Below, one piece after another: positions 15,301 to 18,598 of a stretch of 18,598 bases of DNA. Numbering within the stretch: position 1 is the stretch's first letter; every line of letters starts with the position of its first letter. The notes beneath the pieces are model-generated. The model was given only the letters and a program-made list of their open reading frames with translations, made no database searches and was not told where the DNA came from. Origin of the DNA: Bacillota bacterium (GTDB lineage Bacteria > Bacillota > Clostridia > Oscillospirales > Acutalibacteraceae); assembly GCA_030705695.1 (NCBI GenBank), contig JAUZPX010000034.1:1-18598 (forward strand). The letters are read 5' to 3'. Both the position numbers and the translations under genes were made by a program.

Positions 15301-15838
15301 GATCACTGAAGGTTCTATTAATCCCCATGATGTTCTGGCAATTAAAGGCGCAAAAGCTGTACAGGATTATTTGATTCAAGAAGTTCAGCGTGTTTACCGT
15401 ATGCAGGGTGTTGATATCAATGACAAGCACATTGAGGTTATCGTACGTCAGATGATGAAAAAGGTCCGCATTGAAGAAAGCGGAAGCACATCGTTTATGC
15501 CGGGTACGCTGATTGATAAGAACGAGATTCTTTCTGCAAACGATGAAATTCGCCAGCGAATTGAAAATGGCGAAACCGATCTTAAAGAAGCAGAGTATAC
15601 TCAGATGCTTCTCGGTATTACAAAAGCTTCGTTGGCAACAGACAGCTTCCTTTCAGCTGCTTCATTCCAAGAGACAACAAGAGTTCTTACCGATGCCGCA
15701 ATCAAAGGTAAGGTTGATCCTCTTCTCGGCTTGAAGGAAAATGTAATTATCGGTAAGCTTGTTCCTGCAGGTACAGGCATGAGCCGCTACCGTGATGTTG
15801 AAATTGAAGAAACTGGCACAAGTTATTCATTTGAATAA
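12302..15838 (+). CDS. rpoC: DNA-directed RNA polymerase subunit beta'
   Basis: The beta' subunit carries the RNA polymerase active site. The 1178-residue protein has the N-terminal zinc site C59, C61, C74, C77, the DNA-clamp and bridge regions, the catalytic magnesium motif NADFDGDQM with D449, D451 and D453, and the second zinc site C794, C868, C875, C878. The trigger-loop region appears as GEPGTQLTMRTFHTGG. The length is close to Bacillus subtilis RpoC. The start ATG has AAGGAGG nine or ten bases upstream, and the gene is cotranscribed with rpoB. A strong terminator begins ten bases past the stop, so the transcript appears to contain only rpoB and rpoC. No truncation or frameshift is seen. 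Confidence 0.99.
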   Translation: MEFNVFESMKIGLASPEQIREWSHGEVKKPETINYRTLKPERDGLFCERIFGPQKDWECHCGKYKRIRYKGKICDRCGVEVTRSKVRRERMGHIELAAPVSHIWYFKGIPSRIGLMLDISPRMLEKVLYFGAYIVTDPGDARELTKQQFLTEREYRDMREKYEDDFEAGMGAEAIKKLLEEINLDEMATFLREELESASGQKRVRILKRLEVVEAFRASGNRPEWMIIDVVPVIPPDIRPMVQLDGGRFATSDLNDLYRRVINRNNRLKRLLELEAPDIIIRNEKRMLQEAVDALIDNGRRGRPVTGPNNRALKSLSDMLKGKQGRFRQNLLGKRVDYSGRSVIVVGPELKMYQCGLPKEMALELFKPFVMKRLVETKAVQNIKAARKAVERAKAEVWDALEIVIKGHPVLLNRAPTLHRLGIQAFEPILVEGRALKLHPLVCTAYNADFDGDQMAVHVPLSAEAQAEARFLMLAAGNLLKPSDGRPVAVPTQDMVLGSYYLTLDKDGEPGEGKVFRNFDEAVLAYESGIVTLHAKIKVRRTMTINGEEKSKIIDTTVGRIIFNRPIPQDLGFVDRSDPENLFLLEIDFLAGKKQLGWIIERCIKTHGTQKTSIVLDNIKAQGFKYSTKGAITVAVCDAEIPGKKKEIIAQAELDIDKVTSFFKRGLISDEERYTQVLKIWETATNDVTKALQGNLGRYNPIFMMADSGARGSMSQIRQLAGMRGLIANTSGKTIEIPIRANYREGLNILEYFISSRGARKGLADTALRTADSGYLTRRLVDVSQDVIIREDDCGTETGIEVFEIRDGKESIEPLHERLLGRYLVRDFVDPQTGEVLVSKDIMMSDREADIIVKAGTERIELRSILGCRAKHGVCKKCYGSNLANGMPVTVGEAVGIIAAQSIGEPGTQLTMRTFHTGGVASAEDITQGLPRVEELFEGRKPKHLAIISEIAGDVRFDEIKNNRHAVIYDKESGEERSYLIPFGSRVKVEEGQTIEAGDMITEGSINPHDVLAIKGAKAVQDYLIQEVQRVYRMQGVDINDKHIEVIVRQMMKKVRIEESGSTSFMPGTLIDKNEILSANDEIRQRIENGETDLKEAEYTQMLLGITKASLATDSFLSAASFQETTRVLTDAAIKGKVDPLLGLKENVIIGKLVPAGTGMSRYRDVEIEETGTSYSFE

Positions 15839-15847
15839 TTAAAAGCA

Positions 15848-15874
15848 AAGCCCGTCGGAAAAACCGACGGGCTT
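15848..15874 (+). terminator. rpoBC intrinsic terminator
   Basis: An 11-base perfect stem, AAGCCCGTCGG / CCGACGGGCTT, with an AAAAA loop, followed by a T-rich tail (TTATTTAT), just after the rpoC stop. Confidence 0.93.
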
Positions 15875-15911
15875 ATTTATATAATTAAAACTGTTTTTAG
15901 AAATAAAAAAG

Positions 15912-15934
15912 TTTTAACTCGTAGCGAGTTAAAA
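15912..15934. repeat. Perfect 10-base inverted repeat upstream of the second XRE gene
   Basis: TTTTAACTCG (15912-15921) and CGAGTTAAAA (15925-15934) are separated by TAG. It lies 25 bases above a TATAAT (15959-15964) that could serve as the XRE -10, although no good -35 is seen. The symmetry suits a regulator binding site; it could also be a second hairpin behind the rpoC terminator. Confidence 0.6.
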
Positions 15935-15984
15935 TCAAGATTTCAAAATAATATGCTGTATAATTGCTCTCAGGAGGTGGGAGT

Positions 15985-16212
15985 ATGGCATGTAATGATA
16001 GATTAAAATATCTTCGGGGGAATTTAGATTTAACTCAAGCTGATATTGCAAAGTTGTTAAATATATCAAAGCAGAAGTACATTAAATATGAAATAGGCGA
16101 ATGCATTCCAAAAATTAAAGACTTGATTATTTTAGCTAATTTTTATAAAACAAGCCTTGATTATATACTAGATATTACAGACGTAGCTGAACCTTATCCG
16201 CCTATAAAATAA
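15985..16212 (+). CDS. Small XRE-family helix-turn-helix regulator (second copy of the family)
   Basis: A 75-residue, single-domain Cro/C1-type protein: NDRLKYLRGNLDLTQADIAKLL at the N-terminus, KQKYIKYEIG as the recognition helix region, then IILANFYKTSLDYILDIT and a short tail ending EPYPPIK. ATG 15985 is chosen because AGGAGG lies seven bases upstream; a TTG at 15964 would run through that site. It is clearly paralogous to the XRE protein at 5216-5440. It sits alone between the rpoBC terminator and a convergent gene, so its targets cannot be read from context; the inverted repeat upstream suggests autoregulation. A perfect hairpin terminator follows the stop. Confidence 0.87.
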   Translation: MACNDRLKYLRGNLDLTQADIAKLLNISKQKYIKYEIGECIPKIKDLIILANFYKTSLDYILDITDVAEPYPPIK

Positions 16213-16217
16213 TGATA

Positions 16218-16246
16218 GGCGTTTGGCACATGAATTGCCAAACGCC
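16218..16246. terminator. Bidirectional terminator between XRE and cohesin-like genes
   Basis: An 11-base perfect stem, GGCGTTTGGCA / TGCCAAACGCC (16218-16228, 16236-16246), 7-base loop, followed on the plus strand by a T-run. It also lies directly behind the stop (16248-16250) of the minus-strand gene. Confidence 0.88.
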
Positions 16247-16247
16247 G

Positions 16248-16997
16248 TTATTTTTTATCATTTCTTTTCTTGACACCCAGCCGATAAGCCACTAAAAACA
16301 CCGCAACAAGCGCAAATGCAACTCCAATGCCAGCAGCAAAAGATAAGAAGCTGTTGTTTTGCATATTGATGCAGTGTACTGCGTTTGCATCTTTGCCTGC
16401 TATGACAGTTGAACCGCAAGCGGTATCTTCAGAATTATCGTTAGAATCGCTGGAATCCTTTGTTTTTGTGGATTTACTTGTGCCTGAACTGGTTTCAGGG
16501 TCTCGTGAAACAGTTTTCCCCGTAATTGTTATGGACATATTTGAAGAAATAGAGGGAGTCAGGTTATTTTCGTTTTCATCAATGCACTGGTCTGCACTCA
16601 ACGTAATCGGAGAGTTATCCACAGACGAGATTGCTTTAAACGAAATTTTTAGCAATTGGCTGTTTGAACAGATATTTGTTCCATCTGCATTCAGATATAC
16701 AATGGTAATTGAATTACCAGCCTGATTAAAAGTGACATCACCGCAATCGAGAGACGAAACTCCTTTAAGCTGCATAGAGCTGGTATCAAAGTTAACGGTA
16801 ATTCGTCCTGCGGCAAAGGCTTTGCCTGAGTCAGATGAAGCACATACAGTACAGTTGAAAATCCGACCTGTTTTTGCAGATGAATCTCCTTGAATATTAA
16901 ATTTTATGTTCGAGAGTGCCGATGTATTTACAGTAAAGCACGACAAAAAGAACAAAACACAAAAAAATAACAAACCGTATGATTTCAGCTTTTTCAT
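16248..16997 (-). CDS. Membrane-anchored cohesin-like surface protein
   Basis: A 249-residue exported protein. Residues 1-28 form a signal peptide. Residues about 30-160 read as a cohesin-type beta-sandwich: a lipid- or enzyme-free domain with alternating strands, FAAGRITVNFDTSSMQLKGV, then SITIVYLNADG, then QLLKISFKAISS, the usual order for cohesin and related scaffold domains. A Ser/Thr/Asp-rich linker (161-195) spans the wall, and a membrane helix (219-239) with the basic tail KKRNDKK holds it in place; there is no LPxTG-type signal, so sortase attachment is unlikely. Cohesins hold dockerin-bearing enzymes, and two dockerin proteins lie elsewhere in this window, but pairing is untested. 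The start ATG has AAAGGAT upstream. Only 33 bases separate it from the inverted-repeat element, so its promoter is unclear. It could instead be a related adhesin fold. Confidence 0.75.
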   Translation of the reverse strand: MKKLKSYGLLFFCVLFFLSCFTVNTSALSNIKFNIQGDSSAKTGRIFNCTVCASSDSGKAFAAGRITVNFDTSSMQLKGVSSLDCGDVTFNQAGNSITIVYLNADGTNICSNSQLLKISFKAISSVDNSPITLSADQCIDENENNLTPSISSNMSITITGKTVSRDPETSSGTSKSTKTKDSSDSNDNSEDTACGSTVIAGKDANAVHCINMQNNSFLSFAAGIGVAFALVAVFLVAYRLGVKKRNDKK

Positions 16998-17030
16998 GGC
17001 AATATCCTTTAACTTTGACGTCTTAAATGA

Positions 17031-17185
17031 TAGTTAATTAGCCTAAAAACTGCTTCGCCTTTGCGGACAATTTTTCGCTACGCTGTGTTGTCCTCGTCGG
17101 AATCCGACAGGATTCCATCCTCCTCCGCCTTGCTCATCAAAAAATCGTCTCGCAAATCCATTTGCACTTTTAGGTTAATTAACTA
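17031..17185. mobile_element. MITE-like inverted-repeat element, about 155 bases
   Basis: The ends are inverted copies: TAGTTAATTAGCCTAAAA at the left and, on the opposite strand, TAGTTAATTAACCTAAAA at the right, one mismatch in 18. Similarity continues inward (TTTGCGGAC-ATTTTT against TTTGCGAGACGATTTTTT), and the middle contains the palindrome GGAATCC-GACA-GGATTCC. The whole piece can fold into one long hairpin and has no transposase, as in miniature inverted-repeat elements. Both ends terminate in TA, which would suit a TA-targeting family. Its right end supplies the stop codon of the dehydrogenase gene. Confidence 0.65.
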
Positions 17186-17914
17186 TACAAAGCCGCCGTT
17201 TACACTAATGACTTGACCTGTAATAAATTTTGCTTTATCGCTTGACAGAAAAAGAATTGCTTCAGCAATATCGTTCGGTGTACCGAGGCAGTTAAGCGGC
17301 GTTTCGCTTTTCAGTTCTTCAAGCGTTTGCTCTTCTAAATCCCCAAGCATATCGGTTGCAATAACTCCAGGAGCAACGCAGTTAACTCTTATTCCGCTTA
17401 GCCCCACTTCTTTTGCAAGGGCTTTCGTAAGCCCGATAACACCTGCTTTTGCCGCTGAATATGCAACCTCGCAAGATGCACCCGTTTGCCCCCACATAGA
17501 AGAAACATTAATTATAATTCCGCTTTTTCGTGAAATCATTTGCGGTAAAACGGCTTTGCAGCAGTTAAAAACACCGTCAAGGTTTACGTTGATTATACGG
17601 CGGTATTCGTCAAAAGAGGTTTCTGTAATAAGCTTTTGCATAGCAATTCCTGCATTATTAACAAGAATGTCGAGCTGCCCGAATACCTTGTTTGCGGTAT
17701 TAAACATTTGGGTTACTTCAGCTTCATTTGCAACATCACAGCAAATTGCAATAGCGTTACCGCCTTTGTTTATTATTTCATCACGCAAAGCAAATGCGGC
17801 TGATTCGCTTTTATAATAGTTTATAACAACATTAAATCCATTCTCAGAAAAAAGACGTGCGGTCTGCGCTCCAATCCCCCGTGATGCACCTGTTATAAGA
17901 ACTGTTTTGTTCAT
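17183..17914 (-). CDS. Short-chain dehydrogenase/reductase, FabG-like (EF-P 5-aminopentanone reductase type)
   Basis: A 243-residue NAD(P)H-dependent reductase with a complete classical SDR core: cofactor motif TGASRGIG (8-15), NNAG (86-89), N111, and the catalytic S139, Y152 and K156 in a YSAAK motif, then the VAPGVI loop and a C-terminal ITGQVISVNGGFV. The SSMWGQTGASCEVAYSAAK pattern is one I associate with the clostridial YmfI-type group, which reduces the 5-aminopentanone group on elongation factor P; a 3-oxoacyl-ACP or other keto reductase is the main alternative. No fatty acid genes are nearby. The start has AAGGGA upstream. It lies 16 bases after the flavin reductase gene, so the two form an operon. 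Its TAG stop lies within the end of the inverted-repeat element. Confidence 0.93.
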   Translation of the reverse strand: MNKTVLITGASRGIGAQTARLFSENGFNVVINYYKSESAAFALRDEIINKGGNAIAICCDVANEAEVTQMFNTANKVFGQLDILVNNAGIAMQKLITETSFDEYRRIINVNLDGVFNCCKAVLPQMISRKSGIIINVSSMWGQTGASCEVAYSAAKAGVIGLTKALAKEVGLSGIRVNCVAPGVIATDMLGDLEEQTLEELKSETPLNCLGTPNDIAEAILFLSSDKAKFITGQVISVNGGFV

Positions 17915-17930
17915 TGTAATTCCCTTTTGC

Positions 17931-18437
17931 TTAATCTTGCCGATAAGCCTTTATAATTTCGCCAATATACATTTTATGGTAATCCTTTGATGCATAATTT
18001 GAATCTACGGATTTATCTATTATGCTTTCATAGTTTAAGAACTGACCATAAAGTTTCTTGCAAACAAAAACAAGTCTTGCTTCTTCAAAAAAAGGAGCGT
18101 CATATGAAAAAATAGGGGTAAGTCCTGTTTCTACGGCTTTGTCTACATCTCTTCCTGAGTGAGCTCCGCAATATGCAAGCGCTTTGCGGTATTCTTCGGG
18201 ATAAAACGAGATAGAAAACAGGTCGTTCTTTTCCATAAATTCAAGCGTATAACGCTGTGGCCGCACAAAGGAGAATACTACATTTTTGTTCCATAGGATA
18301 CCCATTCCACCCCAGCTTGCAGTCATAGTGTTATAAGAGTTTTCACTGCCTGCGGTGAGGAGCATCCAGTCTTTGTCGATAAGCTTAAAAACGTTTTCGG
18401 TAAGGCTTCTGCAGTCAAATTCAGTAAAACCGTTCAT
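17931..18437 (-). CDS. Flavin reductase family protein (FMN-binding split barrel)
   Basis: A 168-residue protein of the flavoredoxin/flavin reductase-like fold, which binds FMN and passes electrons from NAD(P)H or serves as a small flavoprotein. Typical pieces are DWMLLTAG followed by NTMTASWGGMGILWNK (the flavin-binding region, about 23-51), VVFSFVRPQRYTLEFMEKND, and FSISFYPEEYRKALAYCGAHSGRDVDK. No partner monooxygenase is seen. ATG 18437 is chosen as the start because AAGGGG sits nine bases upstream; a TTG at 18458 lacks this. It is the first gene of an operon with the SDR reductase, and the physiological substrate cannot be told from sequence. Confidence 0.9.
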   Translation of the reverse strand: MNGFTEFDCRSLTENVFKLIDKDWMLLTAGSENSYNTMTASWGGMGILWNKNVVFSFVRPQRYTLEFMEKNDLFSISFYPEEYRKALAYCGAHSGRDVDKAVETGLTPIFSYDAPFFEEARLVFVCKKLYGQFLNYESIIDKSVDSNYASKDYHKMYIGEIIKAYRQD

Positions 18438-18481
18438 TAAAAGTTCCCCTTTATCCAAGATTTGGATTTTAATCTCATTTT

Positions 18482-18510
18482 ACTATATTATTCATATGAA
18501 AGCAAGTGAA
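18482..18510 (-). promoter_or_regulatory. Candidate promoter of the flavin reductase-SDR operon
   Basis: On the minus strand TTCACT (18505-18510), 17 bases, TATAGT (18482-18487). The following TAATATAGTAA-type sequence is shared with the hicAB and dockerin mini-gene promoters. The -35 is weak. Nothing else is recognised from 18511 to 18598. Confidence 0.42.
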
Positions 18511-18598
18511 TGCATATTATTAGAATTTAATGTATAAATATACATAATTTAATTTTGTATTTACCAAAGCAATTCAAATAAACAGTAATATAAAACAT

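Noticed and set aside
16248..16997. Sortase sorting signal in the cohesin-like protein
   Set aside because: No LPxTG or NPxTN-like motif precedes the C-terminal helix; only the helix and basic tail are present.
17080..17161. A 27-codon acidic frame inside the inverted-repeat element
   Set aside because: No ribosome site, and the sequence is better explained by the element's palindromic structure.
1..18598. CRISPR array, tRNA, rRNA or transposase
   Set aside because: No spaced direct repeats, cloverleaf-like sequence, rRNA-like stretch or transposase motif was seen on either strand.

Overview
This window looks like a chromosomal segment of a low-GC, Gram-positive Clostridia member, most likely a gut Ruminococcus-type bacterium (Oscillospiraceae). 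Four things point there: Firmicutes-type RpoB and RpoC, strong AGGAGG ribosome binding sites with frequent TTG starts, secreted dockerin proteins together with a cohesin-like surface protein (cellulosome or amylosome parts), and a SpoVAC sporulation protein. A spore-forming, dockerin-using species such as a Ruminococcus bromii relative would fit, but that is inference.

Layout. Positions 1-3615 (minus strand) hold a compact operon: a cysteine desulfurase, the tRNA 4-thiouridine synthase ThiI, and a window-truncated class B sortase with an unusual CinA-like cytoplasmic domain. The last two overlap by ATGA. Positions 3736-4276 (plus) hold a solitary spoVAC behind a sigma-G-like promoter. Positions 4289-5938 are a small accessory block: a HicAB toxin-antitoxin pair with an operator-like palindrome in its promoter, and a small XRE regulator divergent from a DUF6809-type gene. 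Positions 5961-8184 (minus) hold two secreted dockerin proteins: a C1A papain-like protease with a C-terminal dockerin, and a 128-residue protein that is little more than a dockerin. The small gene's consensus promoter overlaps the protease stop codon.

Positions 8185-8554 are a 370-base non-coding stretch with a nested hairpin and the rpoB promoter. Positions 8555-15838 are rpoB-rpoC, ended by a strong terminator. The ribosomal protein genes that usually precede rpoB are absent. Positions 15912-16212 hold a second XRE regulator, paralogous to the first. It converges on a membrane-anchored cohesin-like protein (16248-16997). A roughly 155-base inverted-repeat element (17031-17185) lies between that gene and a two-gene operon (17183-18437) encoding a flavin reductase family protein and a short-chain dehydrogenase resembling the EF-P 5-aminopentanone reductase group.

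How the genes may work together. The desulfurase and ThiI form the tRNA sulfur relay. The dockerin protease, the small dockerin protein, the cohesin-like surface protein and the sortase are all envelope or multi-enzyme-complex parts, although they sit in separate operons. The least familiar items are the CinA-like/sortase fusion, the dockerin-only mini-protein, the membrane-anchored single cohesin-like protein, and the inverted-repeat element that supplies a gene's stop codon. No tRNA, rRNA or CRISPR array was seen.
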